The notes beneath the pieces are model-generated. The model was not told the DNA's origin. It did not search any database and was given only the letters and a program-made list of their open reading frames with translations. A DNA stretch of 64,000 bases, taken from Salinibacter pepae. Lineage in GTDB: Bacteria; Bacteroidota; Rhodothermia; Rhodothermales; Salinibacteraceae. Both the position numbers and the translations under genes were made by a program. The stretch is taken from NCBI RefSeq assembly GCF_947077775.1, contig NZ_CAMTTE010000001.1, positions 1,550,001-1,614,000 of the forward strand, written 5' to 3'. Within the stretch, counting starts at the first letter, position 1. Every line of letters begins with the position of its first letter. Positions 45,736 to 54,670 of the stretch are shown in pieces.

Positions 45736-46771
45736 GGTCAGGGGAAGGGGTCAGAGAATCGAACTCGACGTTCTCGGGGGACTCCGCCGCCGTGATCCGC
45801 AGGGCCCGCTGCCGTCCCGAACGGCCCGGCACGGCCTCAAACTTCTGCTCGCCGTTTACAAACACCTTGATGGGGTCGTCGGTCTCGCGGTCAAGGGGGA
45901 TGACGTCGCCCTCCTGCAGCTGGGCCAGCTCGGTTACGGGCAGGACGGTGCGCCCCAGCTCGGCGCTTAGGTTCACCTCTGTCTCCCGCAGGGTCTCCTC
46001 GTACCGGTCTCGCACTGCAGGCTCGACGGCCGTCGTGGAGCTGGAAATCCACTGCTCCATGCCGGAGCGTCCCAGCATCTGCTCCAGCATGAGGTACGGG
46101 TAGCAGATGTTGATAAACGACGGCTCGTCGTAGACGCGCACGTCGAACGAGGCCACGAGCGCCGGCTCGGCCGCCGGGATGATCTGCACAAATTCGGCGT
46201 TCGACTCGAACGCGACCTCCTCGACCGACAGCTCGTAGGCCTTTCGCCAGGATTCCTCCAGCTTCCGGTACGCCCGCTTCATCACCCGGCTCATGATGCG
46301 CTGCTCGATCGGGGACACCTCACGGGACTCGTCCATCAGCTCCCCGTCGCCCCCCATGAGCTTCTCGATGGTGTACACCACCAGCCGCGGGTCGATCTCG
46401 AAAATCGACCGGTATTCGAGCTCGTCCTCGCGCAGGACGTACAGGGCCGACGGCGGGGCGCTCGACATCACGAACTCCGAGTAGAGCACCTGGTCGACGG
46501 CCGTCAGCGAAATGTCGACGATCGTGCGGAGCTGGGCGGAGAGGTAGACCGAGAGGTCCCGGGCAAACGACTCGTGTACCTGATTCAGGATGCGCTTCTG
46601 CGTCTGCGAGAACAGGCGCGGCCGCTTAAAATTGTACGGTTGCGCCTGCTTTTCCTTCTCCGCCTGCGTGTCCGGCTCGCCACCTGCACCTCCGGTGGGA
46701 TCGTCCTGTTCTTCCGCCTCGGCGTCGCCGAGAAGGACGTCAATTTCCTCCTGACTAAGGGGCTTCGACAT
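45653..46771 (-). CDS. fliM: flagellar motor switch protein FliM
   Basis: FliM binds phospho-CheY and turns the motor. The 372-residue protein opens with the CheY-binding peptide KPLSQEEIDVLLGD (residues 3-16), then an acidic spacer. The CheC-like middle domain starts FKRPRLFSQTQKRILNQVHE and includes SLTAVDQVLYSEFVMS. The C-terminal SpoA domain has VNLSAELGRTVLPVTELAQL. The last 28 residues (DHDPEHAQDAHTDGTN onward) are a low-complexity tail encoded in the 83-bp region shared with fliN. It follows fliL by 59 bp. Confidence 0.96.
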   Translation of the reverse strand: MSKPLSQEEIDVLLGDAEAEEQDDPTGGAGGEPDTQAEKEKQAQPYNFKRPRLFSQTQKRILNQVHESFARDLSVYLSAQLRTIVDISLTAVDQVLYSEFVMSSAPPSALYVLREDELEYRSIFEIDPRLVVYTIEKLMGGDGELMDESREVSPIEQRIMSRVMKRAYRKLEESWRKAYELSVEEVAFESNAEFVQIIPAAEPALVASFDVRVYDEPSFINICYPYLMLEQMLGRSGMEQWISSSTTAVEPAVRDRYEETLRETEVNLSAELGRTVLPVTELAQLQEGDVIPLDRETDDPIKVFVNGEQKFEAVPGRSGRQRALRITAAESPENVEFDSLTPSPDHDPEHAQDAHTDGTNGAGSAAGAAERE

Positions 46772-46830
46772 GCTGGTGCTGCGCTGCCGTCGAGAAGATC
46801 AGAGAACGGGTCCGCGCCCACGGGTCTGCG

Positions 46831-47445
46831 TCACTGCAAAACGAATTCCGTAAAGTACAGCCGGTCCACCGTCCCCTTGCTGAGGATCCCGTTCGCCTCC
46901 TCGCGCAGCGCTTTTTTCAGGTTGTCACGCCGTTCGGGGTCGGACAGCTCCTCGACCGTCCGCTCCGACAGCAGCCGGAGCACGGCGTCTTTGATGATGA
47001 CCTTCTTTTTCGCCATCTCCTTCTTCACCTTGGGCGCTTCCATCTCGAACACGACGCTAATGGCCAGGTACCGGTTGCCGCGGGAGCCCGCGGGGTTGAC
47101 CACGAGTCCCTCCAGCGTTGAGAGGGCACCGACCTTTTGGGATTCCGCGTCCCCGCCGGCGTCGCCCCCCACGAAGGGGAGCAGCCCTGCGATCTGGTCG
47201 GCGTACGGGACCGTCCCGGGGTTTTGGGCAATCTGTCCCACGTAGGGGATCGCCTGGATGGTCTCCCCGACGCGGTCGTATTGCGCGTACGTCACCCCCA
47301 CCCCGGCCACGCCCGCCACGCCAAGCGCCAGGGCCAGAAGCAGGAGGAAGTGCCGCTTGATGAGCGGCTCCTCGTCCTCCGTCACGGCCCCGTCGCCGTC
47401 GACTCCGGCGTCGGACGGGGCGATGTCGTCTTGTTGCTGTTCCAT
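46831..47445 (-). CDS. fliL: flagellar basal-body associated protein FliL
   Basis: The 204-residue protein has an acidic cytoplasmic start, one membrane helix (HFLLLLALALGVAGVAGVGV), a long periplasmic part with a Gly/Ala/Pro-rich spacer and the FliL domain. That domain has LEGLVVNPAGSRGNRYLAIS near residue 118, then helices leading to DRLYFTEFVLQ at the end. FliL forms rings around MotAB stators. Its first 64 bases lie inside the 3' end of motB in a different frame. Confidence 0.93.
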   Translation of the reverse strand: MEQQQDDIAPSDAGVDGDGAVTEDEEPLIKRHFLLLLALALGVAGVAGVGVTYAQYDRVGETIQAIPYVGQIAQNPGTVPYADQIAGLLPFVGGDAGGDAESQKVGALSTLEGLVVNPAGSRGNRYLAISVVFEMEAPKVKKEMAKKKVIIKDAVLRLLSERTVEELSDPERRDNLKKALREEANGILSKGTVDRLYFTEFVLQ

Positions 47446-48158
47446 GACCGCCAGTTGAACATAATTTCTACACGACGATTCTTGGCCCGCCCTTCGTCCG
47501 TCTGGTTCGAGGCGCGCGGGTCCGTGGAGGCGTGCCCCACCGCCTGGAACCGCGAGGCGTCGTATTCGGGAGCCCTTTCCTGCAGAAAACGTACCGCCGA
47601 CGCCGCCCGGGCGGTCGACAGCTCCCAGTTCGACGGGAATTTCCGCGTCCCGATCGGGCGGTCGTCGGTGTGCCCCGACACCACCACCGACCCCACGTCG
47701 CGGCTAAGCAGGTTCGCCAGCTCCCGCAGCACCGTCCGGGACGGCTTGAGGAGGCGCGCCCGTCCGGTGCGAAACATCAACGAATCGGCGATGACGACGT
47801 GAATGCCCTCCTTCTTCAGGTCCGCCTGGATCTTCTCGCCGAGCCCGCGCTCCTCAAGCCTCTTGAGGAACTGCTCGTACTGCTCGGCCCGCTTTCGCGC
47901 CCGGGACCGGCTGGAGCCCGACGAGTAGTCGGCGGGGACCACGGACTTGCTCCCGGAAAACATGCCGGGCTGCCGCTGAAAGTTGCTGATGGCGTCCCGG
48001 AACTTCTTCATCCGGATCTCCGACATCGAGATCAGGAGGACGAAGAAGGTGACGAGGAGCGTCATGATGTCGCCGTACGTCGTCATCCAGAACGGCGCCG
48101 TCGGCATGTCGTCGCCGTCGTCCCCGTCGGTATCGGGACCCATCTCGTCACTGCTCAT
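47382..48158 (-). CDS. motB: flagellar stator protein MotB
   Basis: The ATG at 48158 (MSSDEMGPDTDGDDGDDMPT) gives 258 residues with an acidic cytoplasmic start. The single membrane helix carries the ion-binding Asp30 (TTYGDIMTLLVTFFVLLISM). A plug and linker follow, then an OmpA-type peptidoglycan domain (VVVSGHTDDRPIGTRKFPSN, then WELSTARAASAVRFLQE and RAKNRRVEIMF). The last 20 residues overlap fliL out of frame. Whether it uses H+ or Na+ cannot be read safely from this helix. Confidence 0.96.
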   Translation of the reverse strand: MSSDEMGPDTDGDDGDDMPTAPFWMTTYGDIMTLLVTFFVLLISMSEIRMKKFRDAISNFQRQPGMFSGSKSVVPADYSSGSSRSRARKRAEQYEQFLKRLEERGLGEKIQADLKKEGIHVVIADSLMFRTGRARLLKPSRTVLRELANLLSRDVGSVVVSGHTDDRPIGTRKFPSNWELSTARAASAVRFLQERAPEYDASRFQAVGHASTDPRASNQTDEGRAKNRRVEIMFNWRSWNSNKTTSPRPTPESTATGP

Positions 48159-48182
48159 AAGGGCGTAGAACAATCAATGGGA

Positions 48183-49010
48183 CTATGCCGCGGCCGCGGC
48201 GGGCTGGGCATCGGTGGCGTCTTCGGTCGATTCCGCCCCCGCGTCCGCGTCTTCCGCTTCTCCTTCCACCTCGTCCTCCGCGAGAAAGCCGAGGCGCTGC
48301 TCAATCATGCGCGGGCTGTCCCCACGGGCGATGGCGAGGATGCCCTCCCGGGTGATGTAGTGCGCCTTGCCCCGGAGCTCGTTCTGCTTTCGCGCCCGGT
48401 CGCCCAGCGGCAGGAACGCCAGGTTGGCCAGCAGGGCCCCGTAGAAGGTGGTGACGAGGGCCGTCGCCATGCCCGAGCCAATCTTGCTCGGGTCGTCGAG
48501 GTTGTTCAGCATCTGAATGAGCCCGATGAGGGTGCCGATCATGCCGAACGCCGGGGCGTACGTGCCCGCTTGCGTGAAGAAGTCCGCCACGAGCTGGCGC
48601 TTGCCCTTCATCTCCGCGATCCGTTGGTCGAGCATGCCGGCAATCTCGTCCTCCCCCATCCCGTCGACGGCCATTTCGAGGCCGAACTCCAGGAGGTCGT
48701 CGTCGACGTCGTCGATGTGCCGGTCGAGGGCAAGCACCCCCTCCCGCCGCGCGGTGCGGGCCATGTTTGTAATCTGGTCGAGGCGGCGCTGGAGCGACGG
48801 CGGCTCGAACGCGAAGAGGTCCTGCGTCATCTCGATGACGCGCTTCAGGTCGTCGAAGGAATAGTTAACCACGACGGCCGCCGCCGTGCCCCCCACCACC
48901 ATCAGCAGCGAGGCCGGGTCGAAGAACTTCCCCCATGTGTTGCCCAGCAGGATGGCCCCGGTGATGAGGACAAATCCACTGATCAGGCCGATCGAGGTTG
49001 ATTTCCGCAT
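48183..49010 (-). CDS. motA: flagellar stator protein MotA
   Basis: The ATG at 49010 (MRKSTSIGLISGFVLITGAI) gives 275 residues and is preceded by a strong GGAGG, six bases before it, which decides the start over an upstream ATG at 49097. Four membrane helices fit MotA. The family parts are DPASLLMVVGGTAAAVVVNY, PAFGMIGTLIGLIQMLNNLD and GSGMATALVTTFYGALLANL. The cytoplasmic loop has REGVLALDRHIDDVDDDLLE. It heads the motA-to-fliA run of the cluster. The C-terminal tail is acidic (EDEVEGEAEDADAG). Confidence 0.96.
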   Translation of the reverse strand: MRKSTSIGLISGFVLITGAILLGNTWGKFFDPASLLMVVGGTAAAVVVNYSFDDLKRVIEMTQDLFAFEPPSLQRRLDQITNMARTARREGVLALDRHIDDVDDDLLEFGLEMAVDGMGEDEIAGMLDQRIAEMKGKRQLVADFFTQAGTYAPAFGMIGTLIGLIQMLNNLDDPSKIGSGMATALVTTFYGALLANLAFLPLGDRARKQNELRGKAHYITREGILAIARGDSPRMIEQRLGFLAEDEVEGEAEDADAGAESTEDATDAQPAAAAA

Positions 49011-49136
49011 AGTACCTCCATTCAGAATGACACCGCAACGACACGACGAGCCGGAAAAAACCCAGGGCCCCTCTACGGAAAATCGTGCCGCCCACACGAT
49101 TGCCGTTCGGCCCCGCCTCCCCTGAGCGCAGAGCCC

Positions 49137-51095
49137 CTAGTCGGGCGCCCCGTCTCCCAGGGACGACGAGGCCCCCGGCAGGCCCTCGGTTGGGGCTCGG
49201 GGCTGCGTCGACGAATCATCCGGCGCCTTGTTCGCGGCCGGCACCGCTTCCCGAGGGGCCCCGACTGCCTGTTCCCCCCCGAGCGTGAAGTGGCCGACGA
49301 GCCGGCCGAGGCGATCGGTCCGCGCCTCCATGTCCGCCACGGTGTCTGCAATCTGTTGGATGCCCGTGACCGCCTCCCGGGACACCTCCGAGATGCCCTG
49401 CACGCTCTGCGTAATCTGCTCGCTGGTGGCCGACTGCTCCTCGGTGGCCGACGCAATGTCGCTGACGGTGTCGGCCGCCTCCTGCGTCCCGTCGACGATC
49501 TTGTCGAGGGCCTCCCCGGCCTCGTCGGCGAGGGCCATGCCGTCCTGGACCTGCTCCTCTCCCTGCTGCATGGCCGACACCGCCTCGTCCGCCTTGTCGC
49601 GGATCTCGGCGACCATCTCGGCGATGTCGTCCGTCGCCTCGGCGGTGCGCTCCGCCAGCTCGCGGACCTCCTCGGCCACGACCGCGAAGCCGTGCCCCTC
49701 CTCGCCGGTTCGGGCCGCCTCGATGGCCGCGTTGAGGGCCAGCAGGTTCGTCTGGTCGGCAATGTCGTTGATGATGGACACGGCCTCCTCAATCTCTTCG
49801 CTCGACGCGCCCAGTTCCTTGACCGTCCGGGCCGAGTCCTGGACCGTATCGGCAATCTCGTGCATCTTCTCCACGGCCTCCCCGACCACTTCCGCGCCGG
49901 TCTCGGCCTGCTCTCCATTTTGCTGGGCCGCCTCGGCCGCCCGGGTGGCGCTATCCGCGTTCGAGGAGATGGTCCGGCTCATCTCCTCCACCGCGGCGGC
50001 CACCTCGTCGGCCTGGGCGTGCTGCCGGTCGGCGCCGTCGGCCAACTGGTCCGCCACCGTCCCGACCTGCCGTGTGGCCGTGGCCGTCTCCTCCACGGCG
50101 GCGTCGACCTCCGCGAGCGTCTCACGCATCTGCTCGACGGTCCGGTTGAACCCGTCGCCGAGCCGGTCCACGAGGGCCTCCGTTTCGCTGAGGTCCTCGT
50201 TGAGGGTGTCCTCCACGCGGCCCGCGGCAAACTCAACCGTCAGGTCCCCGTCCGACAGGCGATTCATCGCCCCGAGCATGCGCTCCACCTCCCCCTCCAG
50301 GTAGTCCCGCACGACGCGCGACTGCTCGGCCAGCCGGTCGGCCTGCTCGCGCTTCTCCTCCGCCTCGGTCTTGGCCGCCTTGACGTCCTGGAGCAGGGCG
50401 TCCAGGCGGTCGTTTTTCTGGGCCGCCTCGGCCTCCTGCTCCGCCCGCCGGCGGTACATCCGCACGGCCTGCACGCACCCCACGGCCAGGAAGGAGACGG
50501 CAAACACGACCCAGGCGACGTGCTCGACGGTGCGCCACGGGCTGGCCGTGAGCACGCCGTAGATCGACTCCGGCCAGATGATGCCCCGAACGACGTGGTC
50601 TACCCCCGTCACCGCGGCGCCGGTGAGGAGCACCCGCCAGTCGTGGTACAGCGAGAGGAAGGCCAGCGACGCAAAGATGTGAAAGTGCGTCTCGATGCGT
50701 CCGCCCGACAGGTGAATGAGCAGCCCGGACATCATCAGCTGGGCCCCGGCAATGAGGTGGCGGGTCAGGGTCGTTCCCGGCCGCACCCACGCCAGGAGGG
50801 CCGGCGGGGCGCTGATGAGCCCCCCCAACAGGACGGCCGCGTAGACGTGCACGTGCATCGTGCTCTCGGTCCCGGCCCACGTGTTCGGGGAGATGAGGAC
50901 GGCGGCTACGATCGCCGCGGCCCACTGCACCGTCATCAACACCGCGAACCGAAAATCGACGTTGCGGTAGTTTTCCGTCACGTAGTCGACGAAGCGGCGG
51001 TGGATCTCGTCCGGCGCGACCGTGTCGGCCGACGCCTCGACGGCGCCGGGCGGCGAACCGGTCGCTTCCGAGGGGGCTGTCGTGGAGGAGGGCAT
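49137..51095 (-). CDS. methyl-accepting chemotaxis protein with multi-helix membrane sensor
   Basis: The ATG at 51095 ([20 protein letters not shown]) gives 652 residues. There is no large periplasmic loop: residues 45-215 hold about six membrane helices with His-rich turns ([46 protein letters not shown]), the arrangement of a membrane-embedded sensor. A coiled coil and HAMP-like region follow, then the signalling hairpin ([20 protein letters not shown], then [15 protein letters not shown]). No CheR-binding pentapeptide is present at the C-terminus. The signal is unknown. It sits just upstream of motA. Confidence 0.92.
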   Translation of the reverse strand: MPSSTTAPSEATGSPPGAVEASADTVAPDEIHRRFVDYVTENYRNVDFRFAVLMTVQWAAAIVAAVLISPNTWAGTESTMHVHVYAAVLLGGLISAPPALLAWVRPGTTLTRHLIAGAQLMMSGLLIHLSGGRIETHFHIFASLAFLSLYHDWRVLLTGAAVTGVDHVVRGIIWPESIYGVLTASPWRTVEHVAWVVFAVSFLAVGCVQAVRMYRRRAEQEAEAAQKNDRLDALLQDVKAAKTEAEEKREQADRLAEQSRVVRDYLEGEVERMLGAMNRLSDGDLTVEFAAGRVEDTLNEDLSETEALVDRLGDGFNRTVEQMRETLAEVDAAVEETATATRQVGTVADQLADGADRQHAQADEVAAAVEEMSRTISSNADSATRAAEAAQQNGEQAETGAEVVGEAVEKMHEIADTVQDSARTVKELGASSEEIEEAVSIINDIADQTNLLALNAAIEAARTGEEGHGFAVVAEEVRELAERTAEATDDIAEMVAEIRDKADEAVSAMQQGEEQVQDGMALADEAGEALDKIVDGTQEAADTVSDIASATEEQSATSEQITQSVQGISEVSREAVTGIQQIADTVADMEARTDRLGRLVGHFTLGGEQAVGAPREAVPAANKAPDDSSTQPRAPTEGLPGASSSLGDGAPD

Positions 51096-51142
51096 GGCAG
51101 ATCGAACGCTGAGCGTGCATGAGACGGTGGCGGAACGACGCC

Positions 51143-51787
51143 TCACCGGAGGCACATCCCTCCGATGCATCCGGTCGTTCCGTCTTCGCGCATCGAGCAG
51201 CCAAAGACGAATGTCTCCGTGTCTGCCGGGCGGGCACCGGTGAGAAGGGCCCGGAGGGCGGCGCGCCCCGCGTTGTCGCCTTCGTGCCCCCGCCCCGCCG
51301 TGATGCCGCCCTGAAACCGGAGCGCGCCCTCGGGCCCGTAGAGCAGAACCTGGCCCGATGTCTGCACCCCGAACCGGTCGGTCTCGCGTCCGCCCGGGTC
51401 CCGGCGGGGACGCACGCCGGTTACCGACTCGGCCCGGCGCCAGAGGGACGTCGTGACCCAGCCCGGCTCGACCGGCTCCGGCCGCAAAAAGACAGCGTGG
51501 GCGCGCACGGTGTCCCGCACGTGGCGCATGAGGCGCGCCAGCTCCTCCATCGTCGCGTCGGTGCACGGACAGTGCGGATGGACGAACACGAGCAGCGTCG
51601 CCCCCTGGTCGGCCGGTTCGATGCGGCTCTCGGCCGGCCAGTCGGCGGGGGGCTGGGCGGGCGTTCCGGGCGCGTTCTGGTAGCTCGTCAACAGCACGAA
51701 CCCGCTCCCCACCGCCGCCGCCCAGAGGATCACGGCAATCCACCCCACCGGGCGGGTCGTCCAGATGTCGAAGGCGGGGCGCTGCAT
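51143..51787 (-). CDS. membrane-anchored thioredoxin-like protein (RedB-like)
   Basis: The 214-residue protein has one N-terminal membrane anchor ([20 protein letters not shown]). A thioredoxin-fold region then has [20 protein letters not shown] (a CPC motif in place of CxxC, residues about 70-75), followed by [14 protein letters not shown] and a strand-helix end. A late [19 protein letters not shown] has three cysteines. It resembles RedB-like redox or metal proteins, but that match is by memory and modest. It lies 144 bp downstream of a chemoreceptor and has its own sigma-28-like promoter. Confidence 0.6.
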   Translation of the reverse strand: MQRPAFDIWTTRPVGWIAVILWAAAVGSGFVLLTSYQNAPGTPAQPPADWPAESRIEPADQGATLLVFVHPHCPCTDATMEELARLMRHVRDTVRAHAVFLRPEPVEPGWVTTSLWRRAESVTGVRPRRDPGGRETDRFGVQTSGQVLLYGPEGALRFQGGITAGRGHEGDNAGRAALRALLTGARPADTETFVFGCSMREDGTTGCIGGMCLR

Positions 51788-51825
51788 GACGCGGGGCGGG
51801 CAAAAGAAATCCGGCGCACCTATAA

Positions 51826-51852
51826 TTATCGGCGCGCCGGAGCGGACCTTAA
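51826..51852 (-). promoter_or_regulatory. candidate sigma-28 (FliA) promoter before the thioredoxin-like gene
   Basis: On the minus strand TTAAGGTC (51845-51852), 11 bases, GCCGATAA (51826-51833). The -10 box is a full match to the sigma-28 consensus, and spacing is exact. It lies 39 bp from the start codon at 51787, a normal leader. The -10 box lies within an inverted repeat CCGGCGC...GCGCCGG (51811-51840). It would drive the thioredoxin-like gene and probably the next chemoreceptor. Confidence 0.6.
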
Positions 51853-51931
51853 GTGTCCGGTGGTTCCGTGCTCCCTCTTTCCGAGGACGTCAAAATTGAA
51901 TGCCCCCAGGGACGGGGCGTGTGCCCCGCAG

Positions 51932-53827
51932 CTAGGCGGTTCCAACTGCCGCCCCGTTGGGGCCGGACGCCGACACGTTCGGGGCGGGCTCCAGCGCCGC
52001 CTCGTCCTGACGGGTGGAGGCGCTTCCCCCTGCCCCGGAGACGTCGAACTGTTCGATGAGGTCGCTCAGGTCGTCGGCCTGCCGGGACATGTCGTCGGCC
52101 ATCTCCGCCAGCTGGTTCGTCGAGTTCGACACGCTGTCGGCAACGCCGGAGATCGACTCGACGCTCTCGGCAATCTGGGTCGTCGTGGCCGACTGCTCCT
52201 GGGTGGCCGCCGCGATCTCGTCGATCGTCGCCGCCATGTCGTCGATGGAGGCGGTGATCTCGTCGAGGGCATCGGAGGCCTCCTCCGTGAGGGCGAGCCC
52301 GCTCTCGACCTCGTCGGTGCCCTTCTCCATCGCGGCCACGACCTCGTCGATTTGCTCCTGAATCTGCACGACCACGTCCGAAATCTCCTGGGTTGCGGAG
52401 GTGGTCCGCTCGGCCAGCTCTCGGACCTCGTCGGCCACTACGGCGAAGCCTTTTCCCTCCTCGCCGGCGCGCTGGGCCTCGATGGCGGCGTTGAGGGCGA
52501 GGAGATTCGTCTGATCGGCGATGTCCTCGATGACCTGCACGATGTCGCCGATCTCGGCGCTCGCCTCACCAAGGGCCGACACCTTGTCGGAGGAGGAGTT
52601 GACCACCTCTACGATGCGCTCCATCGCCTGGGTGGTGCGGTTGAACACCTTCTCGCCCCGCTCCGCGAGCTCCGACGCCTCCCGGGCCTTCTCGTTGGTG
52701 CGCTCGGCGTGCTCGGAGGACGACGCCACGGTCGACGACATCTCCTCGACGGCCGCCGCCACCTCCGTCGTCTGTTCTGCCTGCTCTTCGGTCCCGGCCG
52801 ACATCTCCGCGGCCGTCGAGGCCGTCGTCTCCGCGGCCGCCGAGAGCTGGCTGCTGGTGGTCTCGACCTCCTGAATGAGGTCGGCGAGCTGGTCGATCAT
52901 CGCGTTGACCTGCTTCATGAGCTGGCCCACCGCATCGTCCTGCCGTACGGTCAGCCGCTGGGTCAGGTCGCCCTGCTCCACGGCCGACAGCACGTCGGAG
53001 ATGCGATTGAACTGCTCGCGCAGATACTCCTGCTCCTCCTCGGCCTCGTGCTGGAGGGTCTCGGCCTTCTCCAGGGCCTCTTCGGCCTGGACCGATTTCT
53101 CTTCCAGGGCCTCGGTTTTCTCCCGGCTCGCCGTCACCATCGCGTTGAAGGCATCCGCAAGCTGCCCAATCTCATCCCCTTGGTCCGCGTCGACATGCAC
53201 GTCCAGGCGGCCGTCCCGCACCGCCTCCGCCGCCTCGCGGAGCGCGTCGACGGGGCGGGACACAGTGCGCCGCAGCACCACCACGATGAACACGCCCAAC
53301 AGCCCAATGCCGAAGACGATTCCCCCCGCGATCAGGTAGCTTGTCTGTTTCGTCTCCTGCAGGACCGTGGACGGCATGACCGTGAGCACCGACCCAATGG
53401 CCTCCCCGTCACTCATGACGTCCGACGTGGCGGCCAGCACGGACGTGCCGTCGGTGGTCTCGACCCACCGGGCGCCCGCCTCGTCGTCCACCTTGCGGGC
53501 CGAGGACGGAAGCGTCTCGTCGAGTCCGTACGAGGCAATGCGGGTCCCATTGGGGCCGTAGAACCCGCCCGCAAGGGCCGAGCTGCCCTCAACGGCCCGC
53601 TTGAGGGTCTCCTTCAGGCCTGCCTTGTCGGCCATTTTGATCTTCACGATGGACTGCTGCCCCACCGTCTCCGCCATCAACTGCCCACGCCGCTCTACCT
53701 CAAGCTCAGTCTGGTTCAGGGAGTAGAATACGAACGAGAGAAAGAGAACGATGAAGCCCACGGCCCCGATCGTCAGGAGCAAGGCGAATCGGGTGCTGAG
53801 GTTCAGATCTGTAAATCGTAGCGACAT
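51932..53827 (-). CDS. methyl-accepting chemotaxis protein with small periplasmic domain
   Basis: The ATG at 53827 ([20 protein letters not shown]) gives 631 residues. A first membrane helix ([20 protein letters not shown]) is followed by a periplasmic segment of about 130 residues that includes [20 protein letters not shown], a possible small ligand domain. A second helix ([20 protein letters not shown]) leads to a HAMP domain ([20 protein letters not shown]) and a second HAMP-like repeat ([20 protein letters not shown]). The signalling hairpin is [20 protein letters not shown]. No C-terminal pentapeptide is seen. It belongs to the chemoreceptor cluster. Confidence 0.94.
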   Translation of the reverse strand: MSLRFTDLNLSTRFALLLTIGAVGFIVLFLSFVFYSLNQTELEVERRGQLMAETVGQQSIVKIKMADKAGLKETLKRAVEGSSALAGGFYGPNGTRIASYGLDETLPSSARKVDDEAGARWVETTDGTSVLAATSDVMSDGEAIGSVLTVMPSTVLQETKQTSYLIAGGIVFGIGLLGVFIVVVLRRTVSRPVDALREAAEAVRDGRLDVHVDADQGDEIGQLADAFNAMVTASREKTEALEEKSVQAEEALEKAETLQHEAEEEQEYLREQFNRISDVLSAVEQGDLTQRLTVRQDDAVGQLMKQVNAMIDQLADLIQEVETTSSQLSAAAETTASTAAEMSAGTEEQAEQTTEVAAAVEEMSSTVASSSEHAERTNEKAREASELAERGEKVFNRTTQAMERIVEVVNSSSDKVSALGEASAEIGDIVQVIEDIADQTNLLALNAAIEAQRAGEEGKGFAVVADEVRELAERTTSATQEISDVVVQIQEQIDEVVAAMEKGTDEVESGLALTEEASDALDEITASIDDMAATIDEIAAATQEQSATTTQIAESVESISGVADSVSNSTNQLAEMADDMSRQADDLSDLIEQFDVSGAGGSASTRQDEAALEPAPNVSASGPNGAAVGTA

Positions 53828-53933
53828 GAGTTTGAAAATCAAGGATGGTACGGGTAACTGACGTCCGAAGAGGGGACGCGCCTACGCCCTCCACCATGCC
53901 CAGACCGGCGCCGTCCCGCCCGAGGGCCTCCTG

Positions 53934-54554
53934 TTAGTTGGCCGACGCAATCAACTCCGTGTTCGACTGGTATTTCTCGGGGACCTTGAGCTCCGTGGCC
54001 TTTGCCGCCTGCTCGTTGAGGAGGATCTGAATCGCTCCGCCGCTCTTCGCAATCGCCACCGGCGCGCCGGCGTCGACCCAGTCGCGGCTCGGCGCCACCA
54101 GGGGGATGCCCTTCTTGATGGTGTTCTTGATCAGGTACTTTCGGGGCGCCGAGGCATTGACGATCCCGTCGTTTTCAATCACCCAGATGGCCTGGACGTC
54201 GTGCTTGCGGGTCAACACCCGAAACTGCTCCGCGACACCGCTCTGGTCCTCAACGTATCCCACGTAGAGCTTGCCTTGGATGGCGGCGACGGCCCGGTTG
54301 GCCCGCTCGATCATCTTCTCCTGGTTGGCGGCGCCCTTTTTCCAGATAAGGCCGACGCGCTCTACGTCCGGGCGCATCTTGTTCAGAAAAAACATCTGCT
54401 GCACCAGCCCGGCACTCTGGCGGGTCGTCGTGGGCGGAGGGGCGTCGGCGGGGGTTATGTCCGCCGTGGGCGACGGTCCGGCGGGGGCCGGTGTGGTGCC
54501 CACGGCCACGAAGGCAACGAGGAGGGAAAGAAATCCGAGAGAACGCATGCGCAT
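53934..54554 (-). CDS. lone ABC-type periplasmic binding protein (PF04392-like)
   Basis: The ATG at 54554 (MRMRSLGFLSLLVAFVAVGT) gives 206 residues with a signal peptide. The sequence has VERVGLIWKKGAANQEKMIE, then YVGYVEDQSGVAEQFRVLTR, AIWVIENDGIVNASAPRKYL and KKGIPLVAPSRDWVDAGAPV. This is the pattern of ABC-type substrate-binding proteins of the YtrA/TrpX-like family. No permease or ATPase is near. Its place between two chemoreceptor genes suggests that it presents a ligand to one of them. It has its own sigma-28-like promoter. Confidence 0.72.
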   Translation of the reverse strand: MRMRSLGFLSLLVAFVAVGTTPAPAGPSPTADITPADAPPPTTTRQSAGLVQQMFFLNKMRPDVERVGLIWKKGAANQEKMIERANRAVAAIQGKLYVGYVEDQSGVAEQFRVLTRKHDVQAIWVIENDGIVNASAPRKYLIKNTIKKGIPLVAPSRDWVDAGAPVAIAKSGGAIQILLNEQAAKATELKVPEKYQSNTELIASAN

Positions 54555-54614
54555 GGTGCAAGGGGCTTGCGTGAAGAGAATCGAGCATCGGGAAGAAACG
54601 CACTCCACCGTTAG

Positions 54615-54641
54615 GTATCGGCGGCGACCGAGAAATCTTAA
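54615..54641 (-). promoter_or_regulatory. candidate sigma-28 (FliA) promoter before the binding-protein gene
   Basis: On the minus strand TTAAGATT (54634-54641), 11 bases, GCCGATAC (54615-54622). Seven of eight -10 bases match the sigma-28 consensus, and the -35 TTAAG is shared with the site at 51845. It lies about 60 bp before the start codon at 54554. The consistent spacing among three such sites supports real promoters. Confidence 0.58.
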
Positions 54642-54670
54642 ACGAGAACGTCACCTCTTTCCCCTTGCCT

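Noticed and set aside
51119-53821. A plus-strand open frame of about 900 codons opposite chemoreceptor and thioredoxin-like genes
   Set aside because: Antisense shadow; the translation mirrors the coiled-coil chemoreceptor repeats as Leu/Val/His-rich strings.
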